Notes under the pieces: generated by a model
What the model was told of the DNA's origin: nothing
Databases searched by the model: none
The model's input: only the letters and a program-made list of their open reading frames with translations
DNA from: Acinetobacter kyonggiensis
GTDB lineage: Bacteria; Pseudomonadota; Gammaproteobacteria; Pseudomonadales; Moraxellaceae
Length of the DNA stretch: 64,000 nucleotides
Reading direction: 5' to 3'
Assembly (NCBI RefSeq): GCF_900107285.1
Contig: NZ_FNPK01000006.1
Location: 1-64,000 of the forward strand
Shown: positions 54,432 to 63,428 of the stretch, in pieces
How positions within the stretch are numbered: the first letter of the stretch is position 1
How the letters are laid out: each line of letters begins with the position of its first letter
Program-made: the position numbers and the translations under genes

Positions 54432-55580
54432 ATGTCTGATTTAAATTCTAAGCACAGCACAGCCTTTACACCTTTGTCACCTGCAGAACGTTATGCGCAA
54501 GCGATATCTTCTGGTCAGTTCATGCCAGATGATGCACAGGCGCAAGCTGTTCATGAGTTAGATCGTGTTTGGCAAGAACTGATTCAACGCTTTAAGGCAT
54601 CGAAAAAAGCCTTTCGTCGTTTCCGTCGTCAAACATCTCCACAAGGTGTATATATGTGGGGCGGTGTGGGGCGCGGTAAAACATGGTTAATGGATCAGTT
54701 CTTTGATTCAATTCCTTTTCGCCGAAAAATGCGTATGCATTTCCATCATTTTATGCAGCATGTTCATCGTGAATTAAATAAGTTGTCGGGACAGCGTAAT
54801 CCACTTGATTTGGTGGCTGACCAAATTTATCAACAAGCAGTGGTGATTTGTTTTGATGAATTTTTTGTTTCAAACGTCACCGATGCCATGATTTTAAGTG
54901 AATTATTCCAAAAATTATTTAATCGTGGTGTCACGCTGATTGCGACATCAAATATAGCTCCAGATGGTTTGTATAAGAATGGTATTCACCGAGACCGCTT
55001 TATTCCAACCATTGAAATGGTGAAAAAGAACTGTGCAATATTAAATGTCGATGCGGGTGTGGACTATCGTTTACGTGTACTCAAACAAGCTCAATTGTTT
55101 AAAAATCCACTGACGCATGACCATAAAAATTGGATCGCACAGCGTTTTAGTGCATTGACACAAACGCAAACCATTTCTCAAGAGCCAATTATTATTAATA
55201 ATCGTATCGTTGAAACGATAGGGCATACTGAAGACGTTTTATGGTGTGAATTTTCAGAATTATGTTTCAAACCACGAAGTCCAGCTGACTTTATTGAAAT
55301 TGCCAATATTTACAATACAGTATTGGTAAGTAATGTTCCGCATTTGACAGATCACTTGTCGGAAGGCACACGCCGTTTTATTTATTTGGTCGACGAGTTT
55401 TATGATCGTGGTGTAAAACTGTTACTCACCTCTGAAGATTCAATTATCGATATCTATCAAGGCGAAAAATTAGCCTTTGAAATTGAACGCACGCGTTCAC
55501 GTTTACTTGAAATGCAATCCGACGATTACTTGAATGCTGCACATAAACAAATTCAGAAAAGAGAGTCGGAAGTTAATTAA
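54432..55580 (+). CDS. zapE: cell division ATPase ZapE (AFG1-like)
   Basis: An AFG1-family AAA ATPase of 382 residues. Walker A is WGGVGRGKTWLMDQF, followed by RMHFHHFMQHVHREL, CFDEFFVSNVTDAMIL (Walker B) and LIATSNIAPDGLYKNG. Near the C-terminus YLVDEFYDRGVKLLLTSE is a family motif. In E. coli ZapE acts on Z-ring stability during stress. It is monocistronic here, ended by a strong hairpin at 55587. Confidence 0.94.
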   Translation: MSDLNSKHSTAFTPLSPAERYAQAISSGQFMPDDAQAQAVHELDRVWQELIQRFKASKKAFRRFRRQTSPQGVYMWGGVGRGKTWLMDQFFDSIPFRRKMRMHFHHFMQHVHRELNKLSGQRNPLDLVADQIYQQAVVICFDEFFVSNVTDAMILSELFQKLFNRGVTLIATSNIAPDGLYKNGIHRDRFIPTIEMVKKNCAILNVDAGVDYRLRVLKQAQLFKNPLTHDHKNWIAQRFSALTQTQTISQEPIIINNRIVETIGHTEDVLWCEFSELCFKPRSPADFIEIANIYNTVLVSNVPHLTDHLSEGTRRFIYLVDEFYDRGVKLLLTSEDSIIDIYQGEKLAFEIERTRSRLLEMQSDDYLNAAHKQIQKRESEVN

Positions 55581-55586
55581 ATAGCA

Positions 55587-55611
55587 AGCGCCAGAAATGG
55601 CGCTTTTTTTA
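55587..55611 (+). terminator. rho-independent terminator after zapE
   Basis: The stem AGCGCCA / TGGCGCT closed by a GAAA tetraloop and followed by seven Ts. Confidence 0.95.
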
Positions 55612-55942
55612 TAACTAGAAAATATCTGTTTTCTCGACATTTAAGACTGGTTTTTGTCTAATCTTTACTCTATAACTATAGTAATGTTGAATTTAAGCGC
55701 TATTTTTATCTATAAGTCTGCACTTAAGTCTAATGTTGACATTTCAAAAACTTTATACACTATAAAAAGGTATTTAAGCTGATGATAATGTCGCTTTTGT
55801 GATCTGTGTTTTATAGAATAATGGATCCCTTTATTCTATAAAAAATGATCACTATTTAGGAATGTGATAGTACTATTCAGCTAGATTTAAATCGGTATAC
55901 TAGAATCTCTTGTTATAAAAAGTAGCAATATCAGGAAAGACA
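55612..55942 (+). promoter_or_regulatory. glcB upstream region
   Basis: 331 bp without a gene. It is AT-rich and has a TATACT at 55896-55901 that could be a -10 box, but no good -35 at the right distance. The inverted segment ATCCCTTTATTCTATAAAAAA near 55825 and the repeated CTATA motifs may be regulatory. AGGAAAG before 55943 is the ribosome binding site of malate synthase. Confidence 0.4.
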
Positions 55943-58105
55943 ATGACTGCACGTATTCAAAAAGGCAAGTTAGCGATTGCTAAAGAACTTTACGATTTCA
56001 TCGAAAATGAAGCATTACCAGGTTCTGGTTTAGATAGCGAAACATACTGGAAAAACTTCGAGCAAGTCGTTGTTGATCTTAGTCCTAAGAATAAAGCGCT
56101 TCTTGCTAAGCGTGATGATATTCAGGCTAAAATTGATGAATGGCACCGCAACAACAAATTTGAATTAGAAGCTTACAAAGCTTTCCTTACAGAAATTGGC
56201 TACTTATTACCAGAAGTAGAAGATTTCCAGATCAGCACAGAAAATGTCGACGAAGAAATCGCATTATTGGCTGGCCCACAACTTGTCGTACCTGTACGTA
56301 ATGCACGTTACTGCTTGAATGCAGCAAATGCGCGTTGGGGTTCTTTATATGATGCACTTTACGGTTTCGATGTCATCTCTGAAGAAGGTGGTGCAGAAAA
56401 AGGTAAGGGCTATAACCCAGTACGCGGTGATAAAGTTATCGCATTTGCGAAAAACTTCTTAAATGAAAATTTCCCTCTTGCAGCAGGTTCGCATGCTGAT
56501 GCAACGCAATATGCTGTAGATCACAATAAACTTGTTGTGACCTTAAAAGATGGCACTCAAACAACGGTTGCACATGAAGCGCAATTTGTGGGTTATAACG
56601 GCGAAGCAGCTGCACCTACAGAAATCGTATTCAAGAATAATGGCTTGCATGTCATTATCGAAATTGATGCAACTAGCCCGATTGGTAAAACAGATGCGGC
56701 AGGCGTTAAAGATTTAGTGCTTGAAGCTGCTGTAACGACTATTCAGGATTTAGAAGACTCTATTGCAGCTGTTGATGCTGAAGAAAAAGTTGAAGGCTAC
56801 CGTAACTGGTTAGGCCTCATGAAAGGTACTTTAGAAGAATCGATCGAGAAAAATGGTAAAACTGTTACTCGTAGTTTGAATAAAGACCGTACGCATAAAA
56901 ACTTAATTGGCGGTGAAACCATTATTCATGGTCGTTCATTGATGCTTCTTCGTAACGTAGGTCACTTGATGACCAATCCAGCCATCCTTGTGGATGGTGC
57001 GGAAATTTATGAAGGTATCATGGATGCATTGGTTACACCATTATTGTCTTTTGCAGACATTAAAGGCGAAAACGAAATCAAGAACTCACGTAAAGGTTCT
57101 ATGTATATCGTTAAACCAAAAATGCATGGTCCTGAAGAAGTTGCTTTTGCTGTAGAGCTTTTTGAACGTGCTGAACAATTATTAGGTTTACCAGCGAAAA
57201 CGCTTAAAATCGGTATCATGGATGAAGAGCGTCGTACTTCTGTAAACTTGAAAAACTGTATCGCTCAAGCAAAAGATCGTACGATTTTTATCAATACGGG
57301 CTTCATGGATCGTACGGGCGATGAAATCCATACCTTTATGGAAGCAGGTCCATTCGTTCGTAAGGGTGAAGTAAAAGCGCAAATTTGGTTCCCTGCATAT
57401 GAAAACCGTAACGTAATGGTTGGCTTGAAAGCAGGCTTACGTGGTAAAGCGCAAATTGGTAAAGGCATGTGGCCTAAACCAGATATGTTGCTTGATATGT
57501 ACAAAACTAAAACTGAACATCCAGATGCTGGTGCAAGCTGTGCATGGGTTCCATCACCAGCAGGTGCGGTAATTCACGCGATTCATTATCACCAAATTAA
57601 TGTTGCAAGCCGTCAAAAAGAATTATTGGCGACTGAAGCATTACCTTTAGATGATTTGTTAACTCCGCCTTTAGCGAAAGACACCAACTGGTCTGAAGAA
57701 GAAAAAACCAAAGAACTAGAAAATAACTGTCAAGGTATCTTGGGTTATGTGGTTCGTTGGGTTGATTTGGGTGTAGGTTGTTCTAAAGTTTTAGACATCA
57801 ACAACGTAGGTTTGATGGAAGACCGTGCAACTTTACGTATTTCATCTCAACACGTTGCTAACTGGTTGCGTCACAGTATTGTGACACGTGCGCAAGTTGA
57901 AGAAGTGATGAAACGTATGGCTACTATTGTGGATCAGCAAAATGCAAATGATCCAGAATATACTGCTATGGGGCCAAACTTTGATGGTATTGCATTCCAA
58001 GCAGCGTCTGATTTGATCTTTAAAGGTGGCGAACAGCCTTCTGGTTATACAGAGCCGTTGTTGCATGCTGCACGCTTAAAATTAAAAGGGTATACAGGGG
58101 ACTAA
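55943..58105 (+). CDS. glcB: malate synthase G
   Basis: An enzyme of 720 residues that condenses glyoxylate with acetyl-CoA to malate, completing the glyoxylate shunt. The size and motifs fit isoform [82 protein letters not shown] and [20 protein letters not shown]. The aligned Arg, Glu, Asp and catalytic base regions are all present. It is a single gene with its own promoter and terminator. Isocitrate lyase is not in the window. Confidence 0.97.
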   Translation: MTARIQKGKLAIAKELYDFIENEALPGSGLDSETYWKNFEQVVVDLSPKNKALLAKRDDIQAKIDEWHRNNKFELEAYKAFLTEIGYLLPEVEDFQISTENVDEEIALLAGPQLVVPVRNARYCLNAANARWGSLYDALYGFDVISEEGGAEKGKGYNPVRGDKVIAFAKNFLNENFPLAAGSHADATQYAVDHNKLVVTLKDGTQTTVAHEAQFVGYNGEAAAPTEIVFKNNGLHVIIEIDATSPIGKTDAAGVKDLVLEAAVTTIQDLEDSIAAVDAEEKVEGYRNWLGLMKGTLEESIEKNGKTVTRSLNKDRTHKNLIGGETIIHGRSLMLLRNVGHLMTNPAILVDGAEIYEGIMDALVTPLLSFADIKGENEIKNSRKGSMYIVKPKMHGPEEVAFAVELFERAEQLLGLPAKTLKIGIMDEERRTSVNLKNCIAQAKDRTIFINTGFMDRTGDEIHTFMEAGPFVRKGEVKAQIWFPAYENRNVMVGLKAGLRGKAQIGKGMWPKPDMLLDMYKTKTEHPDAGASCAWVPSPAGAVIHAIHYHQINVASRQKELLATEALPLDDLLTPPLAKDTNWSEEEKTKELENNCQGILGYVVRWVDLGVGCSKVLDINNVGLMEDRATLRISSQHVANWLRHSIVTRAQVEEVMKRMATIVDQQNANDPEYTAMGPNFDGIAFQAASDLIFKGGEQPSGYTEPLLHAARLKLKGYTGD

Positions 58106-58120
58106 GTTTCCACTGTAAAT

Positions 58121-58150
58121 AAAAAAGCCTCCATGTTGGAGGCTTTTTTA
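58121..58150 (+). terminator. rho-independent terminator after glcB
   Basis: The stem AAAAAAGCCTCC / GGAGGCTTTTTT with an ATGTT-containing loop. Confidence 0.95.
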
Positions 58151-58449
58151 TTGCCGCGTATAAGAATAAGAAGCCAGATCTAAAGATAGTCGAATATTTG
58201 ATATTATTGCTTTATATAAAACTTTAAAAATACCAGTGAAATTGTCTGATCAGTAATTATGATCACGATAGGGGCAATTGGTCATTCCAGAATGAAAAAC
58301 TTATAAGTCTGCTTCATGTGATGCCCACTGATCATTCTTTCTCATGCGTGTTTGGAGGATACAGGTTAGGTTGAAAATTTTTATATTCAATTGCTTATGG
58401 AAATATTCCCAAAGGTAGCGTTTGAATGTTTACATCGACCTAAAGCAGA
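58151..58449. other. intergenic region without a supported gene
   Basis: 299 bp between convergent glcB and the MarR gene. Short frames are present on the minus strand, including a 14-codon ATG frame near 58310-58350 without a ribosome binding site. TGATCA occurs three times (58243, 58328 region and nearby). I see no gene, and there may be decayed sequence here. Confidence 0.4.
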
Positions 58450-58487
58450 AATTAAAAGAATTCATCCTTAACTGAATTCTTTTAATT
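58450..58487. terminator. hairpin terminator of the marR-type gene
   Basis: A perfect 14-bp inverted repeat AATTAAAAGAATTC / GAATTCTTTTAATT with a 10-base loop, 16 bp past the stop of the MarR gene. The stem is AT-rich and gives T runs in both directions. Confidence 0.7.
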
Positions 58488-58503
58488 AAATGAAGCTGCA
58501 TTT

Positions 58504-58968
58504 TTAATGCGCTAAGTTTTTAAAAATATGCTTAAGGCTTTCCATCATTTTTTCAATTTGTAAGGGGGTTAAACCTTCAAAAGATTGTTCTAAAACAACA
58601 TTGGTTAGATCATTAATTTTGTGAGTCATTTCTAGACCTTTGTCCGTTAACACAACCCGAGTAATTCGAGCATCGTCTTCACATGAATATGTTTCAGCTA
58701 GGCCTTCATCCTTTAGGCGATAAACAATTTTTGTTGTTGTTGACATCTTAGAGACAACCATTTCAGATAAATCTGAAACGCTGGCATGAGGCTTTGACTT
58801 TAAGGCAAGCAAGATACGACGGCGTGAATTATCTAAACCATATTTTTTCAAGGCATGGTCTACGTTTTGTACATATTGAGCATGTACTTGAGTAACCCAA
58901 TAGTATGGAAAATTTTCTAAGGTAAAATCTTCCGCCAAAGGTAAAAATTTACTGTATTTTTTAGTCAT
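58504..58968 (-). CDS. MarR family transcriptional regulator
   Basis: A regulator of 154 residues with the winged helix-turn-helix of MarR: RRRILLALKSKPHASVSDLSEM, then SKMSTTTKIVYRLKDEGL and the wing CEDDARITRVVLTDKGLE. GGGGAG lies 7 bases ahead of the ATG. No obvious target gene is adjacent on the same strand: the small unknown gene at 59152 is upstream and co-directional, and glcB is convergent. The ligand is unknown. Confidence 0.9.
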   Translation of the reverse strand: MTKKYSKFLPLAEDFTLENFPYYWVTQVHAQYVQNVDHALKKYGLDNSRRRILLALKSKPHASVSDLSEMVVSKMSTTTKIVYRLKDEGLAETYSCEDDARITRVVLTDKGLEMTHKINDLTNVVLEQSFEGLTPLQIEKMMESLKHIFKNLAH

Positions 58969-59151
58969 GAATGGACTCCCCTGTAAGCTTTGTAATTGTA
59001 ATTCGTTAACGCACGCATTTTATTATAAAGTTAATTTGCTGCGCAGAATATACTAAATTTTTTTAGAGCTAATCAATCTATATATTAAGTTTTTTATAAT
59101 GTAATAAGGAAACCTATATAAATAAGTTCTCTTATTACAAACAATTAAAAA

Positions 59152-59469
59152 TTAAGCATGCTCGTTGAGCAGAGACATGGTGTAGCTGTCTTTATCTTGA
59201 TGAAATACCACAATACTCTGGGCAAAGTTAAGTACTTCTTCTTGAATTTCATAATTTTGATAAGAATTTGAAGACAACATTGCCGTAGGGCTGCCATGTT
59301 GTAAAACGATAGGTAAGCACATTTCAGACTTTTGGGTATTATGTGTGACTATGGCCTTAACCTGATGCTGATCAAAGGATGAATCTAGATTAAAATATGT
59401 ACCTTCATAGCTTGTATTCGCAATCGTTTTCGATGTTTTTTTGAAGCTTAATGCTTTTTTATTTGTCAT
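59152..59469 (-). CDS. hypothetical protein, 105 residues
   Basis: I do not recognise this gene. The product is small, hydrophilic, without signal peptide, membrane helix or cysteine-rich motif. The composition is high in Ser, Asn, Gln and Thr, with KALSFKKTSKTIAN at the N-terminus and short alternating strands (QVKAIVTHNTQKSEM, SIVVFHQDKDSYTM) later. ATG 59469 is preceded by AGGA at 9 bases. The frame is open a further 15 codons upstream, but without a ribosome binding site. It sits 183 bp upstream of the MarR gene on the same strand. Confidence 0.6.
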   Translation of the reverse strand: MTNKKALSFKKTSKTIANTSYEGTYFNLDSSFDQHQVKAIVTHNTQKSEMCLPIVLQHGSPTAMLSSNSYQNYEIQEEVLNFAQSIVVFHQDKDSYTMSLLNEHA

Positions 59470-59973
59470 AGCGAATAATCCTGTAAGTTTTTTGCTTGGA
59501 TTAGAAATGTACACATCTAAGTTGCGCGAATAGATTATTTCATTAATTAATCTTGGCTATGTTTCATTCTAGTGAAAAAAACAGATTTAGGAATTGGTCT
59601 TTTTAACAAAAAGTTTCTGATATTTTTGTCATAAGTTGAATAAATTGATATATTTATTAAATAAATATTAATATAATTTTCATAAACAAGAGCTTATGCC
59701 GAGGCTTTTTTATTTTTCATTATATTTTTCAAATATGACTGAGTAGTTTGTTTTTTGAAAACAAACAAACTATTGGATGAATAGATGCTGTGAAGTCTGA
59801 AATTTATACAATTTAAATATTTAGTGGTTAAAAACATAAAAATCTAATTACAAATTTTATAGATTGTGCATAATAAATTTATCTATTGTTGAACAGGTTA
59901 CATATATGGATCCGTCGCCGTGCAGGTCTACGTTTCGTTTTTGCCAAATTCATAAAATCGGAGATATAAACTA
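59470..59973. other. long intergenic region upstream of the TerC-family gene
   Basis: About 500 bp, very AT-rich except for the last 90 bases (GGATCCGTCGCCGTGCAGGTC, near 59909), which are clearly richer in GC and could be a structured leader. Bases 59744-59753 and 59763-59772 form a perfect 10-bp inverted repeat TAGTTTGTTT / AAACAAACTA. TCGGAGAT before 59974 is the likely ribosome binding site of the terC-type gene. No gene is seen on either strand. Confidence 0.5.
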
Positions 59974-61500
59974 ATGGAGTTTTTATTAGATCCGGGAATT
60001 TGGATTGGGTTACTTACCCTTATTGTTTTAGAAATTGTTTTAGGTATTGATAACCTCGTCTTTATTGCCATTTTGGCTGACAAGCTTCCGCCTGAACAAC
60101 GTGACAAAGCCCGTATAGTCGGTCTTTCTCTTGCGTTAGTGATGCGCTTGGGTTTATTGTTTGCTATCTCTTGGTTAGTCACCTTGACTAAACCGTTTAT
60201 TACCGTCTTTGACTGGACTTTCTCAGGTCGAGATCTCATTCTCTTATTTGGTGGTTTATTTCTGCTTTATAAAGCAGTAAGCGAATTGCACGAAAGAATG
60301 GAAGGGCAATCTGAAGTTAAAGTTACAACGAATGTTGTTTATGCAAGTTTTACCGCAGTTGTAGCACAAATTGTAGTGCTGGATGCCGTATTCTCTTTAG
60401 ATTCGGTCATTACTGCAATTGGTATGGTCGACAATATCTATGTGATGATGGCTGCAATGATTGTTGCCATGGCAGTGATGTTGCTTGCTTCGAAACCATT
60501 AACTGATTTTGTAAATCGTCATCCGACCGTCATTATTCTATGTTTAAGCTTCTTACTCTTAATTGGTATTAGTTTGATAGCCGAAGGTTTTGGTTTCCAT
60601 ATTCCAAAAGGCTATATCTATTCAGGTATTGGCGTTGCAATTGTGATTGAAGCTTTCAATCAGTTTACCCAACGTAATGCTACCAAGCATGAATCAAAAA
60701 TTCCATTGCGTCATCGTACCGCAGATACCATCTTAAAATTGATGGGCGGAAAAATGGAAACGCTTACAGATAGTGCTCAACACGCTGAAGCGCAAGAAGC
60801 ATTTGCTGATGAAGAGCGTTATATGATTGGCGGGGTATTAACCTTAGCCGAAAGATCAGTAGCCTCGATCATGACACCACGTAGCCAAATTTCGTGGGTG
60901 AATATTGATGATGCCCCTGAGCGGATTCGTGAACAAGTTTTATCCGTACCACATAGCTTATTTCCAGTTTGTCGCGGCAGTTTAGATAAAGTTTTGAGTG
61001 TGGTGCGTGCAAAAGAATTGCTTGATGTTCTGGATGATGAGGAACAACTTAAAGCTCTTATCAAACGTCATCGCCCGATTTATATTTTTGAAAAAATGAA
61101 AGTGATTGATGCCATTAATACCTTGCGTACATCAAAAGGTTCATTGGTTTTGGTCAGTGACGAGTTTGGTAACGTACAAGGTTTAATTTCTCCACTGGAT
61201 GTTTTTGAAGCTATTGCGGGTGAGTTTCCTGATGCAGATGAACAACTCGATTTAGTCAAAATTGATGAGCATACATGGAAAGCTTCTGGCATGTTGGATG
61301 TCTATCAACTTGAATTAGAGTTGGGCATGATTGATTTGGTTGATGAAGATGCTGGTTATATCAGTGTTGCGGGTTTAATTTTAGATAAAACCCATGGTGA
61401 GGTGGTGTTGGGTACTCAATTGGAGTATCACGGCGTTCACTTTGAGGTGACTGAATTAGATGAGAACCGAATTAAATCTGTTTTAATTACGCATCGCTAG
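59974..61500 (+). CDS. TerC family membrane protein with CBS and CorC/HlyC domains
   Basis: An integral inner-membrane protein of 508 residues. Residues about 1-215 form a TerC domain with seven hydrophobic helices, including the characteristic [17 protein letters not shown] and [18 protein letters not shown] acidic motifs. Residues about 285-405 are a CBS pair ([16 protein letters not shown], then [22 protein letters not shown]). Residues about 430-505 are the CorC_HlyC transporter-associated domain. The architecture equals E. coli YegH/YoaE. TerC-type proteins are linked to metal-ion, especially manganese, export, but for this architecture the substrate is unproven. It has its own leader and terminator. 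Confidence 0.92.
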   Translation: MEFLLDPGIWIGLLTLIVLEIVLGIDNLVFIAILADKLPPEQRDKARIVGLSLALVMRLGLLFAISWLVTLTKPFITVFDWTFSGRDLILLFGGLFLLYKAVSELHERMEGQSEVKVTTNVVYASFTAVVAQIVVLDAVFSLDSVITAIGMVDNIYVMMAAMIVAMAVMLLASKPLTDFVNRHPTVIILCLSFLLLIGISLIAEGFGFHIPKGYIYSGIGVAIVIEAFNQFTQRNATKHESKIPLRHRTADTILKLMGGKMETLTDSAQHAEAQEAFADEERYMIGGVLTLAERSVASIMTPRSQISWVNIDDAPERIREQVLSVPHSLFPVCRGSLDKVLSVVRAKELLDVLDDEEQLKALIKRHRPIYIFEKMKVIDAINTLRTSKGSLVLVSDEFGNVQGLISPLDVFEAIAGEFPDADEQLDLVKIDEHTWKASGMLDVYQLELELGMIDLVDEDAGYISVAGLILDKTHGEVVLGTQLEYHGVHFEVTELDENRIKSVLITHR

Positions 61501-61567
61501 AAGCATATAGAGCATAACTGTAACGGTATTTGATATCTTCGCAGTCGTAATTATTTGAAGTAATTTG

Positions 61568-61601
61568 AAAAACCCAATGGACGCGTGCTGTTGGGTTTTT
61601 T
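61568..61601 (+). terminator. rho-independent terminator after the TerC-family gene
   Basis: The stem AAAACCCAA / TTGGGTTTT with a 13-base loop, followed by TTTAT. Confidence 0.85.
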
Positions 61602-61755
61602 ATCCTGTCTCGTTTTTCTTTTAAGTTGTAAATTTGATCAGATGACGGGGAGGGTAATTGGATTCATGTGACATGAAAATCCCTATTTTTTGTGATATTA
61701 AAATAAGTAAAATGAGTAATACTTATTATATAAGAATAAAGGATGAGTCGCTCTC

Positions 61756-62487
61756 ATGTTAATTACAGAAACGGTTACAGATTTTTCAAAGCTTTCATCT
61801 GGACAAAAAAAACAATTTTTTAAAAAAATATGGGCATTTGATCAGCATATTTTCCCCAATTCTACGGTAAAAGAAATTTATAATTTTGTGCATGATGTAG
61901 ATGCAGTTTCAGTCCAAGTTATTCATTATTATCATGAAGGAAAATTAATTGGACAAAATGTTCTACCAATTATTAAACTTTTTTTAGATGGAAAACCAAT
62001 TTTTGTTTTGAGTTCTCGAGCAGGTATTTTACCTGATTACCGACGCGGAAATCGAACACTCAATAGTGCTATTCGTGTGGTACTTAATCATCAAATCCGT
62101 AATTTGACTATCCCATTATGGTTTGTAACTACAGTAATACAGCCTAAAGTGTATACACTTTTTGCTTCACGATCACAGCGTTTCTTTCCACGTGCAGGAA
62201 GACAGATTCCTCAAGACTATTTACAGGTTTTAAATATTTTTCAGCAACGTAAACATGAAGTGCAAAAACGTCGAGAAGATATTTTTGTTCACCCAATTGT
62301 GCGGCCTAAAATAAGCTTAGATCAATTGCGGTGTTTGAGAAATAAAGCGACTACGCATATTAATTTTTTCATGCAACATGTCCCTGATTATTTTGATGGT
62401 ATGGGCTTGATGTGTGTCTGTAAATTAGATTTAAAAACGATTTTTGAGATGATGTTTAATTTATCTTTTAATCGACATGTGCATTAG
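61756..62487 (+). CDS. hypothetical protein with possible GNAT-like fold
   Basis: A protein of 243 residues that I cannot assign with confidence. The middle part (about 85-120) reads FVLSSRAGILPDYRRGNRTLNSAIRVVL, shown here only as two pieces: SSRAGILPDYRRGNRT resembles the acetyl-CoA-binding R-x-x-G-x-x turn of GNAT enzymes. The following helix and VTTVIQPKVYTLFASRSQRFFPR resemble a GNAT C-terminal strand-helix. No signal peptide or membrane span is seen. It stands alone with GAATAAAGGATGAG upstream of the ATG and an own terminator at 62489. Confidence 0.55.
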   Translation: MLITETVTDFSKLSSGQKKQFFKKIWAFDQHIFPNSTVKEIYNFVHDVDAVSVQVIHYYHEGKLIGQNVLPIIKLFLDGKPIFVLSSRAGILPDYRRGNRTLNSAIRVVLNHQIRNLTIPLWFVTTVIQPKVYTLFASRSQRFFPRAGRQIPQDYLQVLNIFQQRKHEVQKRREDIFVHPIVRPKISLDQLRCLRNKATTHINFFMQHVPDYFDGMGLMCVCKLDLKTIFEMMFNLSFNRHVH

Positions 62488-62488
62488 G

Positions 62489-62524
62489 ATCACTTGACCT
62501 TTTCACAAGTAGAGGTCAAGTGAT
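62489..62524. terminator. bidirectional terminator between convergent genes
   Basis: A perfect 12-bp inverted repeat ATCACTTGACCT / AGGTCAAGTGAT with a 12-base loop, directly after the stop of the gene at 61756 and 22 bp from the thiM stop. It lacks a long T run. Confidence 0.65.
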
Positions 62525-62546
62525 TTCATTAAAATCAAAGCATCTA

Positions 62547-63368
62547 CTAGAGTTTAAGAATTTTGATATCTGCATATTGTTGAATTAAATCTGGATTTAA
62601 ATAGTGGATATAATCCATGAATGCCACATTAAAATGCCCCAACATTTGGGTTTGTTCAAATGCTAATTTCCCTGCAATGGCAAAATGCGTGTGCGCAGCT
62701 AGGGTGGCAATGGTCGGTGTTGCTACAGCACAATAAGCGGCAATTAAAGCACCCAATGCACAGCCTGTTGCTGTGACTTTAGGTTGTAAATAACTCCCAC
62801 CATTGACTTGAATGACTGCATCGAACTCTTTGGTTAAAATAAAATCGGATTCACCTGAAATAGCAATACATTCGGCATGTTCTAACAATAGTTTAGCTTG
62901 GCTATACACATCTGCACTGTTTAAAGTGCTATCGACACCTTTAGATTCAACTTGATTGCCTGCAAGTGTACTAATTTCTGAAGCATTACCACGAATGACA
63001 GTCGGGTTATAGTGTAGTAATTCATCCACCATATCTGAGCGCCATTTTAGAATAGTGCCATAGCCCACAGGGTCGAGTACCCAAGGTGTGTGGGTGCGCT
63101 GCGCCGTTTGTGCGGAAATGTGCATGGCTTGCATTTGTTCGTTGGTTGGCGTACCCAAATTAATGCTGAGTGCTGCGGCAATGGTGGTAAAACTTTCGGC
63201 TTCAAATGGATTATCAATCATGGCAGGAGAAGAGCCAGCAGCGAGTAAAACATTGGCTGCATAGTTGGCTGCAACACTATTGGTAATACATTGCACGAGC
63301 GGCTGCTGAGTTTGCAGCTGTGTCCATGCTTCAACAATATGCTCGATTAATGTTGAAGTTTGATCCAT
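62547..63368 (-). CDS. thiM: hydroxyethylthiazole kinase ThiM
   Basis: A ribokinase-like salvage enzyme of 273 residues that phosphorylates 4-methyl-5-(2-hydroxyethyl)thiazole for thiamine synthesis. Motifs: PLVQCITNSVAANYAANVLLA at the N-terminus, AGSSPAMIDNP, WVLDPVGYGT, IRGNASEISTLAG and the catalytic-loop VTATGCALGALIAAY (Cys in place of the Asp of other ribokinase-fold enzymes, normal for ThiM). ATG 63368 has AAGGA 8 bases ahead. An ATG at 63416 would add 16 residues. Only about 60 bp separate it from the upstream gene, too short for a TPP riboswitch between them. Confidence 0.92.
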   Translation of the reverse strand: MDQTSTLIEHIVEAWTQLQTQQPLVQCITNSVAANYAANVLLAAGSSPAMIDNPFEAESFTTIAAALSINLGTPTNEQMQAMHISAQTAQRTHTPWVLDPVGYGTILKWRSDMVDELLHYNPTVIRGNASEISTLAGNQVESKGVDSTLNSADVYSQAKLLLEHAECIAISGESDFILTKEFDAVIQVNGGSYLQPKVTATGCALGALIAAYCAVATPTIATLAAHTHFAIAGKLAFEQTQMLGHFNVAFMDYIHYLNPDLIQQYADIKILKL

Positions 63369-63428
63369 TGGATTATTCCTTAAGTTGAACAGGGTGTGAT
63401 TAGAGAAACTAGACATATTTATCACCAT

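Noticed and set aside
58300..58360. Minus-strand 14-codon ATG frame in the glcB-marR gap, followed in frame by a stretch with Cys and His
   Set aside because: A stop after 14 codons and no ribosome binding site. No recognisable protein family, so not called as a pseudogene.
59900..59973. yybP-ykoY manganese riboswitch before the TerC-family gene
   Set aside because: The GC-rich block does not show the conserved core sequences I know for this riboswitch. Kept only as a possible leader.
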